Shown: positions 11,560 through 24,312, counted from the first letter of the stretch. The stretch is DNA of 64,000 nucleotides from Microcebus murinus (GCF_040939455.1 NC_134119.1:17224501-17288500); one strand, 5' to 3'. Numbers and translations are program-made. The notes: generated by a model from the sequence alone, not told the origin.

Positions 11560-12600
11560 CAAATGTCATTTCTATCATTTCAATGAGAAATTTCAATATA
11601 TGCTTAAATTAAGCATAATTGAGTAATAATAAGCATAATTAAGTAACCATCAAAATGATTTTTAAAATTCAAAGAATTTCTTGTATTTTACATTAAAATA
11701 TTCTCTTAAGACAGTAATTGTCATAAAATTCTTTGGCATTAGAGAAGCCATGCCTCCTTCTACTTTCCAGACTAAATAAGGAACAGCACAAATCAACAAG
11801 AGAAGGTTGGTGTTGAGATACTACCAATCATAATATAAATACAACAAAAATAAAAACCACAGGCATAGGAAAGGGACTCAGCGAGGAGGGGAACCTTTAT
11901 CATTATATACTTAACAAAATAGGATAAGCATATTTCTTAAATATATTTTTTCCTGCATTAATTACCCATGTAGTTGGCAATGTCCTATAATTACCCAGAC
12001 CTGCCATATTTTAAAAATTTGTTTTTACTAATCAAATCATATAAACCAGAGTTCCATGAAGAAAACAGGTTTTCATATTATATATTTCTTAATATTGTTT
12101 TAAATGTCCCTAACTTTTAACCCTGACACATAATGTTTAAATTAAATTCTAAATATCTTAAGAGAAAATTAAAGACTGATTTTTGCCCGAATTATCCCTT
12201 GTTCAGTCAGATTTCAAATGGCCACCATTAATAGAAAGAGTGACAACATTCACATTGCAGTATAATTTATCTTTCTCTGACCATCACTTAGACTATTAAT
12301 ACAATTGACATTCCTTATATCCAACTTACTTCATCTTAAATGAAAAGCAGTCAAAAAGACCTTTGACTCTCAGGGAAAAGCGAGTTTGAAAATTAAATGC
12401 CATTCCAATAAATTACAACATAAATACTACATTTAAAATTTTTTAAATCACAACTGAAATTTTTGTGTCTTCAGATGGTCATTGTCTAAGACTTCAATTG
12501 GCTTGCTCTCTGAAATAGAATTTATAACACAGAGAAGATTGTCAATGGTATGCAAGTTCATGAAAAATCTGTCAAAAGACAATATTATAACAAATTTAAT
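11560..12600. other. A/T-rich DNA, nothing recognised
   Basis: No repeat family is identified. The local duplication of AAGCATAATT at 11611-11640 is slight. Confidence 0.5.
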
Positions 12601-12639
12601 TTACAGATCTACTTGGTGTTTATTAAAGATCTAATTGGC

Positions 12640-13050
12640 TTTTTTATTATAGTCTAAAATTAGATATCTCATTGTATAATATCTCATTCTATAAAATAGA
12701 ATGGGTGTTCTGATGAACTGAGCAGAGAAGGTTGGCTTTATAGGCAGAAAAGGGCTGAAAGAAGCAGAAATAGGAAACAAAAGTGAACTGGTCTATCTAA
12801 GTTACTATCCACATATGGTTAAAACCAAGGGGATGTCCTTAGCACTTGGGCTCAAATAGACTTGACTCCCTCTGAGCAGTTACTGTGAATCTCCTGTTTT
12901 TTTGAAAACTGGCTGTTTCAAAGTTCAGTTTGATTACGTGGCACTTAGCACAAACGACTCCATTCTGGTTTGGTCTGGTCTGTTGGGCCTAGTATGGGAG
13001 CTCACTCCAAAAGAATGGCCTTCCATAAATTTCATCTAACAATCTCATAT
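12640..13050 (-). mobile_element. Candidate solo LTR (ERV1-like), family uncertain
   Basis: On the minus strand the block reads like an LTR. A stretch around AACAGACCAGACCAAACC (about 12965-12985) is followed by AACAGGAGATTCACAG, GAGCCCAAGTGCTAAGGACA, then CCTATAAAGCCAACCTTC as a TATA-like promoter and CTCTGCTCAGTTCATCAG. Boundaries are approximate and I cannot name the family. It could also be another mid-age interspersed repeat. Confidence 0.45.
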
Positions 13051-13955
13051 ATTCTTTAAGAAAACAATAACAATGATAAAAAGAAGATAAATAGAAATGT
13101 ACTGATAATTCCGAACTGCCTTAGTAAGAAGTGGACAAATCACAGTTGTTATGGAACCACAAAAATGATCTGTAAGTGAATTACACTCTTGCTAAGTGGG
13201 AAAATGTAAACCCCCCTCACACACAAAAACTGTACATAAAGGAATACATTTAAAATTGTTAGATTCAACTAAAGATCTGTAAATCATCTCCTTGAAAAAA
13301 TGTTCCAAACATACTTCAATAGAGACTAGACAATATGTAATTCTTTCCAATATAGATAACTATATTTTTTAGACATACATTTTGCTAGTCTATCTTCTTG
13401 AAATGCTTATAAATGCCTAAATAAATTTATTTTCTTGACAAGATGAGCATATTCCTACTCAAACATTAGGCATGCAGGCTGGTAAGAATCAATTAAAATC
13501 CTATTGTGTAAGAGTTCAATAATCTAGAAGGAAAAGCATTATAATTAGAAGAAATCTGCATATATAATTTACATTGTTTAGAAAGTCTAAATCATTGCTA
13601 AGAGTTGCAAGAATTTTTAGAAAACAATTGCTAATTTTAATTCACTTCACTTTGGTTTTTGAGTCTCTGGGGTCTACTTCTTAAAGCCTCAAACAAGTTT
13701 AGATAGTTAAAATTATCTTTCTCTAATGTGCAACAAGTTTAAGCAGAAAAAGAAAATACTTTTCCTACTTCTCTTATAGTCTAAGTTGTAGAAATCAGTG
13801 TAGATTCTCTTAGGCTCTTTTAATTTTGGCCACCTGCAAAGAATTTCTCTTTTTTTCTTGTTTTGTCCATTTTTGCCCGAATCCCCTAACTGCATTCTGC
13901 ACCACACCAAATAGCTTGCATTGTTGTATAAGCTGTCAGTGTCGAAAGGCAGGAG
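13051..13955. other. A/T-rich DNA, nothing recognised
   Basis: No repeat family or exon is seen. Confidence 0.5.
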
Positions 13956-13959
13956 AGCA

Positions 13960-14192
13960 GGATGGTTGAGAGGCTGGGCTCAAGGGCCAAAGTGGGGAGA
14001 CTCCAGTCCTGGTCCTATCTCCTTCCAGCCACAAGCCCTTAGTAGGTTACTTAGCTTTCCTCTGCATCTGTTGTTTTTTTTTAACCTACAAGAGAGGATA
14101 ATAACAGTACCAACTTATGGGGTTGACGTGAATCCTAAAAGGGTGTGTGTGTGTGTAGAAAGCTTGGCATATAACAGGAGCTGATGAGAGTT
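13960..14192 (+). repeat. MIR SINE
   Basis: Follows MIR order: GGTTGAGAGGCTGGGCTCAA, a CCTTAGTAGGTTACTTAGC region, CTGCATCTGTTG, GAGAGGATAATAACAGTACC, and GGCATATAACAGGAGCTGATG. It includes a short TG run at 14143-14155. Confidence 0.7.
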
Positions 14193-15288
14193 AGCTGATG
14201 CTCTGTTTGCTTTGTATATGTGTTTCTTTGAGACAGAAAAATGGGACAAACCCCAGCATTTTAGAGTTGAAAATTCAAAATATTATGATGAACTGGGAAA
14301 TAAAAAGATGGACTGGGGTTCTTCAGAATAAGAAGAAACAGGGCTAGGCTAGAGGCAGTACAGCCAGTTTCCAACACATCTCTATAGTGCGGCCCTTCCC
14401 CGTGTCTGTGCATACCTTACACCTCCAGAAAACTGAGAGGGAGTTAAGAGGGAAAAGATGAAACAAGTCACTCAGGACTTGGAAACGCCACCTTTCCTAC
14501 AGCTTTACAATCATTACAAGCAATTGAAATACTCTACACACTTACTATATATTCATTTCAGATAAAAAGAGTTTTAAAAATCATTTAAGTTTTTCCCAAA
14601 ATAAAGGATAAAGATTGCAATGCATGAAAATTATCTCAGATTATTAAAGTCCCCATCCATTGCTTTTATGTTCTAAACAAAGGTTTATTTTCAAGAAAAG
14701 AAGTATAACAGCTAATTCTCACAAATCAAGAAACTGTGTGTTGTATTTTGGATTACATTGAGGGACTTTTCAACTCTTCTTTAAAATCTGATTCATTTAA
14801 TGGAGAGGTAGAAACATTCTTCAAGGGGCGAAAAATATTTAAATTTATGTCTTACTCAAATGACCTGGCATGTAGAAAAATTGCAACCTAAGCACATGTT
14901 TCATCATGTCACACTGTTCAAGGACTGCTCTGGTTTTTTACATGCAATTTCCCTAAGACACGGAGGAGTTGCCATTAAGGCTTCTGCTTTAGGGAAGGGA
15001 CAAATGGTCATCCTGTTTTCCTGGTGCAGTGATGCATAAGCCATCCTAGGAAGGCTTCCTAGCTCTAGTCTTGTCAAAGATGATAACAATAAATACAATG
15101 TGTCTAATTCTGGTCTATGCAACTAAATGGGAACATGGAAAACTTTGTTAAAGTTTTTAAAAAATTTACAAGTAGAATGATGATGAAAGATTAAGGAAAC
15201 TTGAATCATTCATCCTGCATAAGAGGCCACACTAAATAGCATCTTGTAACTCAAGATTCCTACAGAGAGGATAATGAACACAAACACC
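14193..15288. other. Unique DNA, nothing recognised
   Basis: No repeat family or exon is recognised. Confidence 0.5.
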
Positions 15289-15289
15289 C

Positions 15290-16440
15290 CTTGTCACTAT
15301 CTTTGGATGTAGAATTCTCTTCAGCTCCCTTCTCTTTCCACCCTACATATGCTCCTGGAATGAGATCATCCATGACTTCTATTGTCCACATAATGTGGTC
15401 TCCCAAGCCAGATCTCTCAATCCACACATCCAATCGCCTTTTGGTATCTCAAAATCTCTCAAAAGAAATGGTCACGCTTGAAGCTCAGACTTGAGGGAGG
15501 AGGAGTGGCAAGGGCATTATACGTAACCTTAAAATTTGTACCTCCATAATATGCTGAAATAAAAAAAAAGAAATATCAAAATAAAAGTCATCATATCTTA
15601 CCCTTTCTCTGTGCCCCCACCCCCAGCCCAGATACAAACACACATTCCCCTCACAACCATTGCCCCACCACATATTTTGGTGAATGGCATTTCTACCTCC
15701 TAAGCCAGATAGATATCTAGAGGCACCTTTAACCACTCTACATTCCCACATCCAATCCATTAGCCACTTTTATTAATTCAACTTCCTTCTAATCTCAGTA
15801 ATCCATTATTTTATTTTCTTTATGTTCTCTACCATTTCATTGGTTTAAACCATCATTTCTTAGCTAGATTGCTGTAAGGAACTTCTAATTGGTCTCCTTT
15901 CTAATTCACTCTCTCTACTTCTACTAGATGAGAATAACAATTTCAAAATGAAAATCTAACCATATTATTCCCCTGCCTGAAGTTATTCAATGGATGCCAG
16001 CAGCTCTCTGTATCTCACATTAATCTCTACCACACCCTTGCTCTGATGCTAAAGAAGTGTTTTCTCGCCTCCAAATCTGTTTTCTTCTTGCCTCATACTG
16101 TTCATACTCTTTGAACATACTCTGTTCTCTACCTGAATAATTTCTACTTATCTGGAAAGTTCAGATCAGATACTTCTTTCAGAAAATCTTATAGATTTCT
16201 CTCTGTGTTGCCTTTCAACAAGCTAAATTAGATATCCCATCTCTGGATTCCCACATTACATTCTATTAATCATAGTGTATTTTAATTGTCTATTAATTTA
16301 ACTCCTTTTCCCTTTCAACCATTAGATCCTTAAGGCTAAGAGTCTTCCATTATTTGCCATTAAATCCAGAATGCCTGGCACACTGCCTAATACACAGCAA
16401 ACACTCTTTAATTGTGGAATCAAATAGAATGAATAAAGAA
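15290..16440 (+). repeat. L2 LINE, ~1.1-kb 3' part
   Basis: Runs through the L2 body and tail: GATCTCTCAATCCACACATC, then CTGTAAGGAACTTCTAATTGG and CTCCTTTC, CCTGCCTGAAGTTATTCAATG, ending GCCTGGCACACTGCC with a decayed CTCTTTAATTG tail. A short L1 tail is inserted at 15470-15565. The 5' boundary is approximate. Confidence 0.75.
15470..15565 (+). mobile_element. Very short L1 3' end insertion in L2
   Basis: Matches the last part of the L1 3' UTR seen in full at 55694-55918: CAGACTTGAGGGAGGAGG, CCTTAAAATTTGTACCTCC, ATAATATGCTGAAATAAAAA. It is flanked by the direct repeat AAAAGAAAT (15461-15469 and 15566-15574). About 95 bp long, so extreme 5' truncation. Confidence 0.85.
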
Positions 16441-16544
16441 CATAGATCTTAAGAATCAAAACATATAAAGGGAATGCTTAGGCTAATGGAGAAAACATTA
16501 TTTACTTTCCTTTACTAAAAGTGTTTTAAATTAAATTGTGTTTT

Positions 16545-16990
16545 GATGTTGGGGACAAGATCCTAAGTTCTACTCCCCCCTAAAACAGACTCTAGGGCAG
16601 ATTTGTATGCAGGAAGTTTATTGAGAAGTACTTCCAGGAAGAGCCTTTGAGGGAGTGAGAGAAACATGATTGAGCTGAAGGAGATGTTGAACTACAGTGC
16701 AGTTACAACAGAGACCTCAGTTGATCCTACTATGACCTCTGAACCTGAGATAACCCTTCAGAATTGGCCCTCATCAATACCACAGGGCTGGGCTTTTTGC
16801 TCCTGCTTTGTAGTTCTTAGATGCCAGTTACTCCCAGGAAGGGGCCATGACCTTGGTGAGACAGCTACTTTCAGCAGAGGTCAGTTCCCAATAAGGAAAT
16901 TAGTTTTGAATCACCAGCAATCAACACTCCCAGCAGCTTAGGGAATGAATGTCTCATTCCCAAAGTGGGTATCTGGGTGGCACACACATT
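16545..16990 (-). mobile_element. LTR-like block, left end of ERV-L provirus
   Basis: The part 16690-16990 resembles 20562-20880 in the same orientation: for example GCAGTTACAACAGAGACCTC against CAGTTGTAATACAGGTCTC, and CACCAGCAATCAACACTCC against CATCAGCAGACAACACTTCC. Two related copies bracketing pol-like sequence suggest the LTR pair of a minus-strand provirus, this being the 3' one. Exact ends and family are not determined. Confidence 0.5.
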
Positions 16991-17946
16991 ACCCATTTCA
17001 GTTCATCCCTCAGGCCACTCAAGTCCACTTACTTTATATAGTATGTTAATGACTTCTCATTATCTAGGAGCAGCTCCTCTAGGATTCTGTTTTGTCTCTT
17101 TTCCTGGAGAAAATTACAAGAGGAATGTTACTGGGACAAACTATAGCTCCTAATGCAGGTGATCTCCAGGTTACAACTGATACTCAATTGTCTCTATCCT
17201 CTAATACCCACTCTCAATTCTTTTGTTCTCTGGCTAGCACCTCTGCTAGTCCAAGTGCTTTCCTGGTGGAATAACACAGACCTTCATCTGTGAGGGGACT
17301 GAGTCCTGGGTCACCATACATGTCTCAGGTCATGGATGCCATATTTGTTTGCTGGACAGGGAGGTACTAAATGGAACCAAGTGGATCAACTACCTGCCAA
17401 ACAAACTTTTTTCTTTTTCCCATTGTGCAATAATGGCCACACTTTCTCCAATGATAGTGTTGATTACCCCTGGAAGTATGGGTTATTTGTTTTCCTTGCC
17501 TGCTGGTTTTTTGGCATAAGGATCCTGAAGTGAGCAAGTAGCAGCTGCACCATTACATATGATGAAACTCTTACCATGTCTTCTGGTGGAAGCATTCCCC
17601 CATTCAAATCAGGACTGCTAGACAAACAGAGCCTCAATATATGAAAATGGAAAGAAAAAATCTCCCTAGGTGGGTGACTAGGAGAGATGGTAATCAGGCA
17701 CTTTTATTTCCATTCTCCTGGTTCCTGGACCTATTTATTGCAGTACTGGGGATATGCCACTCTAAAATGGTCACTGGTTTAGGTTGTACACCACATCCAG
17801 GAAGACTGTACCCCAACCTCACAGGGTAACCATTGCTAAGCTGGTTCCCTGTAGGTGTCATCACCAAACTAGAATCCTAGAGCCATGCCATGGCTTTACC
17901 AGGCTGACAGCTTCTAGGAGATATTATATGTGACAGGATCCTATGG

Positions 17947-18219
17947 CTATGTGCCTACACCTGCTATTGCCCTTGCTGTAAAGTATGTCCCTTGATCTAA
18001 GGTAATGTTATGCCATATACTGTGCTGGTAGAACAAGAACTCTGATCCTTCAACTAGTGATGCTAGCTGAGCCCCAGAAGGCAGGAAAGGCAAAGTCATA
18101 CCTGAAATATGTGTTAATTCTGGACAAGATAAATCCCCATCCCTTCTAGGGAAGAATGGGGCTGATGTTATTAATTTGTCTCCAAGTGACTGGCTCTTCT
18201 CATAGAGAGATGGTGCCAT
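17947..18219 (-). pseudogene. ERV-L integrase fragment
   Basis: A 90-codon minus-strand frame contains LDQGTYFTARAIAGVG, which matches the conserved second catalytic Asp region of retroviral integrases. The frame ends right after it. Sequence on either side is in other frames with stops. It is a remnant that makes no enzyme. Confidence 0.55.
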
Positions 18220-19602
18220 GTCAGAGGCTCACTGTTGGTCTCTGTGGCTGTCAGGTTAAACACTGGGCAACAGCAGTAGCTAAATCAATCTTGGTGAGTG
18301 GGAGCACATGCTATATGGCCCATTCATGGACTCTATCCTTTTCACCATGTCTTCTCCATTCACACAATCATTATGTCAGCACGGGAGTGGCCAATGACAG
18401 ACTGGCTGATGACAACAGTTGTTCTCTAAATTTTATTTTTAGTGCTTCTTTGATGGTGGATGCCCTCTGACAGGCATTAACATATTTATACTACAAAGAT
18501 CTTCACACTTTAAGCCCACTCCATAGGTCCATCTACACCACTTCCTAGACTCCCTTATTCCTACTCTTTCCATTTTTCTCTTTCTAGGTTCCTGAGCAAC
18601 TGGCCATGCAATTCACCACTAAGCATGAATTAGTGTATATTCTTAACTTGGACCACACAAAAGGATGAACAGGTGCAGTGCCCAAAACTCTGACCATTGG
18701 GAGGATTTTCCCTCATTGCTGTCACTCAGGGGTAACCACGAAAGGGGCAGAAGTGCAGCAACAGTACATTTCTGGCTGGCACTTGTCTACTAAGTTGATC
18801 AATTCATGAACCAAGCTCATCTTTTTTCCTCCTTTATCAGCTAGGAAGGGATCCTCCTCCCTGTATTCAGCCATTAGTATGAGCAGAGGCAGAAGCGCAG
18901 TTGCAGTTGTGGTGGGTCACTTGGGGAAGTGGGCCACATGCTCATGCAATTTGCCTGAGCCTTCTGACCCTGGTTGTGCTTAATCCCAGATATACCACTT
19001 CCATTTGACAATGTGTTGCTACTAGGCATACCAGCATTATAACTTGTTATGTTCAGATATTACCTAGCTCATAAAGGACAGAATTGGCCACTTGATGGTC
19101 ACTTGATGTTTCATGGTTAGATGCTCCATACTACCAGCACCCATAGCATACCAAAGTTATTTTTCAAAAGGTACATAACTATCAGCTTCAGAGAGCAGGT
19201 CCCTGCTCCTTAACCTTAGAGGTCTGTTTTGAGATTTTCCTATTGGGGTTTAGGATGCTATCTGCCAGATTATAAGACTCCAGTGAGAGGGCTGCTTTCA
19301 CTGTGGCATGAACTTACTGTCCAACACTTTTCTGTTTTAAATCTCACCTACAGCTGACAGCATTATATGTCCCTTAGTAGAATCCTAGAACAGTATTACT
19401 AAGTGAAATATGCTACCTTCAGAACCCAAAGAGGCCTGCCAGGTGCTGAGCTTCTTTCTTAATGCTGGGGAGTGTACATTGCAATAGTTTCTTTTTTACT
19501 TTGGAGAGTCCCAGCATGCCTCAGAATCCTAAAATCTTCACTGACATAAAAGGTCCTGAATTTCCATAAGGATTATCTTTTATCTTCTAGATAAAACATG
19601 CC

Positions 19603-19896
19603 TTACCAAGTCTTGCCACTTATTGCAGATAAGTCTGATAAACATGATGTCATCAAATAATAGACCAATGTGATAGTCAGCAGAATGTCCAGACAGTCCA
19701 GGTCCCTTAAGAGGGCAAGACAGAGAACATAGTCCTGGGGCAAGACCATAAATTTGTACTGTTGCCTAATCAAAGTGAATGCAAACTGCTTGTGTTCTTC
19801 CTCTCTGACAAAGATGAGAAAGAATGGATTTGCCAGATCAATGCCTTCCAACCATATATTTGAAGTATGGTTGGGTTTGTGGCAGCCCTCTATCAT
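19603..19896 (-). pseudogene. ERV-L reverse transcriptase fragment
   Basis: A 97-codon minus-strand frame covers the RT palm: an I-D-L-A-N-P-F-F stretch, Q-F-A-F-T-L, V-L-P-Q-D-Y-V, a R-D-L-D-x-L-D region and a T-L-V-Y-Y-L-M stretch, where the Y-x-D-D catalytic box would be but is disrupted. One short stretch between V-L-P-Q and R-D-L-D is shortened. Non-functional relic. Confidence 0.6.
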
Positions 19897-20561
19897 CTAC
19901 TAGGATTTATCTGGTTTTTGTAGAGGCCAGAGTCATGCCCATCACCATCCCCTTTGCTATGAGAGTCCAATTCTGTAATAGCAATTTTTCAATCAGCATT
20001 GGCCAATAGGATGGCTACCACTGAGTTTCTCAGGGAGGATGGGTGCTCCTCTCACTAATTTTTTTTTTTTTTATTATTATCTCTGGCTTTGGGTCCTCCA
20101 GTAGAACATGGCCATCTGGCTAGTTTCCCAGCCTTATGTGTACCAAGACAACATCTATGAGCCTTTTGATTTGTTCATCCACTATCTGCTACAGCAATTC
20201 TGGCATTTCTATTTCTTATAGTGTTGGCTATCACTTTTTCTAAGCTTCCAAGAACAATTCTAGCAATATGTTAACACCATCTCCCCAAAGCCTTTGTCAG
20301 GGTGTTAAATTCCTATTGTGCCCTCATGTTAATAAACTCTCCCATATTCAACATTGCATTCCAGCCACTTTGATCCAGCACCCAATATGTGGAACTAGCT
20401 ACAAGTCCCACCTATACGCTCTCAATTCCTGGAGGACCAATGGCTCATTGGTCTTCCGCCCATAGCACACAGAGCACTCTCTTGGCCATGTTATGATGGG
20501 AATTGACCTTTGACATTAGTCTGATGGCCTGGAGGTTGTTTGAGAAAAGACATTAAAGTAT

Positions 20562-20880
20562 AATTCAGTTGTAATACAGGTCTCAGCCAACTTTATAGAG
20601 AGCTCTGTCGCTACGGTAGTCCTTAAGAGTTGTTCCCCGTTAAGGCAAGGAAGGGGATGTGGCTTTGTACTGCGTTAATCAATCACTGGGTGTGAGCTAG
20701 CCCCAAGGAGGCAGGTATAACCTTGGAGGGGTCAGCTCCATTCACCAGCAGTCAAGTCCAATTGAGGGATTTAGCTGAAAATCATCAGCAGACAACACTT
20801 CCAGTAGGTAGAAAAATCATGCCTCAGTTCTGAAAGGGGGACCTTGGTGCCTCATGAGAGCATTCACTACAAGCAATATG
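20562..20880 (-). mobile_element. LTR-like block, right end of ERV-L provirus
   Basis: A partial, diverged counterpart of 16690-16990 in the same orientation. For a minus-strand provirus this is the 5' LTR. The U5-side part is not recognisable. Confidence 0.45.
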
Positions 20881-20884
20881 CCAA

Positions 20885-22512
20885 TAAGACTAAAAATAAG
20901 GAGGCAAACTTTTACCCTCTACCATTACCTTTTTCTTTGGGACCTCTGAGGGGATAAATAGCTGTAGTACACTGGCTCTTATTTCATACCACCAACATTT
21001 TTAGGAGAACGACTAAATGGATTATGGGATTTGTTTTTCTTGCAAAGATTTAGGTCATCACAAGAAGGGGAATATTTGGGAGAAAATAATGGCGCCCAAG
21101 GATAGACCTAAGAATTTGAGTCCTCTGATCCTAGAAGGCTACCCTATGAAAATTTCTGATCTCTAAGACATTTCTAGAGGTGTTTGTTCCCTATGATAGA
21201 ATACGATCAAACTCTATAAACTGTTCTAGTTCTTGGACTTAAACATTAGGTTTCTTTGGTAAAAGTTTTATTCTTTTGCATACTAAACAAATCTCTCCTG
21301 TGTTCTTAGTTCCTGGTGAATTTAAAATGTAATACTGTACAAGCACATGTCTGTACACAGAATTAAAGAAAAAAAAGGATGCGTAATAGCATTTGTAAGT
21401 GAACAAAGCTGTCCACTCAAATCTCTGTATTTATGTATTTCTCTGTATTCAAGGTGTCACCCTTGAAATACTTAATAGGCAACTAGGAAAGTGTATATCA
21501 ACTTCTTTCTCGCTATGTTATAGACTATAATATGAAAAGCATAGACTTTAGAACATTTCAAAGAAATTATTTGAGTTACTACTATCTTTATTGTCCATGA
21601 AAATATACTCAGAGGTTTGTTAACTCAAGAACAAGTTAGAAATAATTCATAATGTTAAATAAAATATAATTTAAATAGTTCATTAAATTTGTAAAATATT
21701 TTCCAAAGATTTTACCTTATCTGGCCCCTGCCAAAGCTCTGTTAGGTAAGCAGGAATTATTTAACACACACACACACTCCTCTATATGGAAACTGAGGGA
21801 GATGTTAAATTATTCTGTTAAAACACACACGGCTAATGAGAAATCCTCCCAAGGCCTGACCATGGTCTTTTTGCATCAAAGTCAGTATTGTTTAGCTCTA
21901 TTATGTAGTCATCTATAAACATGATGTATACTTGACCTTCAAATAATAGCTTGTTTTTATGTACCTAGAAACACATTTCCCAACAGAGAATCTATAAAAA
22001 AATAAAAATTACTTTGGGTGGGGGTTTTAACTTTTTGTAAATGCAAAACACAGCCACAGATCAGAATTTCTCTCATCGGGAGTATACCTCACTTGTTTTT
22101 ATCCTTGAAGCAAACACTGTGGGAAAATTAGAAAGAGCTGGTTCAGCTGATTTAAACTTATCTTAGCAAGAACATTTCCTATGTATGCCTCACAGAAAAT
22201 TCCTGAAGTTTCAAATTTTGCACGTTGTTAGACTTTCCTAAAACACGGGGCTGTATGAGGTTTTAAAGAATTGATTGATACTTTTAAAGTTAGAGCAATT
22301 TCCATTTTTTAAAAGGAAGATCATTTCCTATCTTTTTATCTTGAAGAGACACTCTTCATAATGATGATTACTGTAGCTACCAAGTATTTTCTCCAGGCAA
22401 AAAAAGGGGCTTGAGCAGCATATCTGTAAACTTATCCAAACCTCACAGTCCACGTGGAAGCTGACTTCAAAGCAGAGAGAAGCCCTAATAAGAATTAAAC
22501 ACAACACACTAA
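20885..22512. other. Unique DNA, nothing recognised
   Basis: No repeat or exon is assigned. A small AC run lies at 21762-21776. Confidence 0.5.
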
Positions 22513-22514
22513 TA

Positions 22515-22745
22515 ATACTTCTTAATGATGGCACCTGACAATTATACAACGCTTTGCACTTTCAAAGCATTTTATAATCATTAATTAGTTTATCCACACA
22601 GCATCCCTATGACTTATGCCAGTATTATTACCCTCATTTTAAAAGTGAGGAAACTGAGATCCAAAGTGATTAAGTACCTTGCCCAAGGTCACATAATGAC
22701 TCAGTAGCAGGATCATAGCTGAGTTCATAGCTCTCTGTCTTATTT
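22515..22745 (-). repeat. MIR SINE
   Basis: Reverse-complement MIR: CATTTTATAATCATTAATTAG, TTATTACCCTCATTTTAAAA, GTGAGGAAACTGAGATCC, CCTTGCCCAAGGTCACATAA. Confidence 0.8.
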
Positions 22746-22747
22746 TA

Positions 22748-23650
22748 AGGACTAACAGAGTACGGAAATCCTTGAGGTCCACAAACCATCTGCTTGGACT
22801 GCAAACCTGCTGTTCTCCCATCTTGCCAATGGTGCCCTCCTTTGTGCCTTGATTTCTATAGAATGAGGCTAAGAAATTAAGAATATGCCCCTTAAAATGC
22901 TGAAGTACATAATGAACTAATTTGATTCAAAGATTAAGAAAAAACAGTATATTAAGAACAAAATGTGTTCTCTAATATCCTCCAATTAGGACAGATAAAT
23001 TTGTGATGGATCACTAAATGATGTTCTGTCTTTAGTAGAAAATAGTTGATAGCCCAATCTCTCCCTGCAGCTTTAGTTAATATAGCTTCTTGCTCCAAAA
23101 TATGACTGGTCACTAATACCAGCACCACTACCACTAGTGAAATGCTCCAACAAAAGGTACCTACATAATTTTTTCTCCTTATAATATGAAAATTTTTCCC
23201 TTGGCTCTTTAAGTTTGTGGATATATAAATCTAGATGAGCAAAAGAAAACTATTTTTTTTTAACTTTTGGAAATTTATCCTAATATGTTTCCTATCAGAA
23301 TCAGTCATACAATAGGCTAGATGTATATGGTAGGACTTACAACTTCTAAATCTCAACCACATAACACAAATCTGTTATTTCTTGCTCAAGTTAAGTAAGT
23401 GTCCATCATAGGTTGGTGGAAGGGCTCTGCTCTAGTTCTGCTCTGTCTTTATTCAGAGACCCAGACTGACAGAGCCATAAGCATCTGGGTCACTCTCACA
23501 GTAGGAAACAATATTCCAAACTGCACAGTAGATCTTGAAGCTTCAACATAGAAGTGATTCATCGTCTTTACACTTTACTGGCCAAAGTAAATTACACAAT
23601 CACGATTAATTCAAATGGGCAGAAAAGGAGAAACAGAATATAAGAGAATT
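22748..23650. other. Unique DNA, nothing recognised
   Basis: No repeat family or exon is seen. Confidence 0.5.
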
Positions 23651-23654
23651 GCAA

Positions 23655-24015
23655 TAATGAAATAGTGACTGCTTACCTTTCTGGCCACTGAATATTTTGC
23701 ACATTCCTCTCCCAGCCTATTTTCAGCCTCAAAGTGACAAATGCTAGGGCCACATCATCTTTTGGCCAAAGAGATATGTTAAGAGCCTGATCACAATTTG
23801 CTAACTTTCCTCCCCCTCTCATAGCCACTAGCAATGTTTCAAATGGCAGAGGCTCTGTTGGCTGAGAAAGCATAAAGTAGAGTAGAGAACCTATCCAATC
23901 CATAGTGGAACTGTAACATGAACAAGAAATAATCTTTTGTTGTTGTTGTTGACTTAAGCTCTGAGATCATGGTGTTGTTATTGCAGACTAACCTGGCCAG
24001 TCCTGACTAGTACAT
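23655..24015 (+). repeat. Candidate old LTR or MER-type repeat
   Basis: The end reads like a common mammalian repeat tail: GAACAAGAAATAATCTTTTG, then TTGTTATTGCAGACTAACC and a CCTGACTAGTAC end. The preceding 250 bp (CTTTTGGCCAAAGAGATATG region) is consistent. Family and boundaries are not certain. Confidence 0.4.
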
Positions 24016-24156
24016 CATCGCACAAGGCAGCACGATAGCCATAGTGCTGTCAACAAAGTCAGATGAAAAGCTCCAAAAGGAAGAGAAAAATAAGGAGATC
24101 AATATGAGTCACAAAATTGACCTTGATATCCATTATGCCTAGTTCTTCTATGTTCC

Positions 24157-24256
24157 CCTTCCTTCCTTCCTTCCTTCCTTCCTTCCTTCCTTCCTTCCTT
24201 CCTTCCTTCCTTCCTTCCTTCCTTCCTTCCTTCCTTCCTCCCACCCTCCCTCCCTA

Positions 24257-24296
<40 letters not shown>

Positions 24297-24312
24297 TTTC
24301 TTTCTCTCTTTC
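24157..24312. repeat. (CCTT)n then (CT)n microsatellite
   Basis: About 20 near-perfect CCTT units (24157-24238) are followed by a CT-rich run (24239-24312). Frames in this tract (Pro/Ser/Leu or Arg/Lys/Glu/Gly repeats) are artefacts. Confidence 0.97.

Larger units (their letters stand above)
16991..20560 (-). mobile_element. Decayed ERV-L-type endogenous retrovirus, internal region
   Basis: On the minus strand, pol-like pieces occur in the expected order. A reverse-transcriptase piece lies at about 19896-19603, with an F-x-L-A-N-P-F-F-like motif region and the expected catalytic Y-x-D-D box mutated. An integrase-like piece with a D-Q-G-T-x-F-T-A match lies at 17947-18219. Between them is decayed RNase H or linker sequence. 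All frames are broken by stops and indels. A T-run at 20061-20073 interrupts it. No envelope-like region is seen, as expected for ERV-L. The class is inferred from the pol resemblance. Confidence 0.6.

Noticed and set aside
11233..11562. 109-codon minus-strand frame
   Set aside because: Antisense of an MLT1-type LTR, no protein resemblance.
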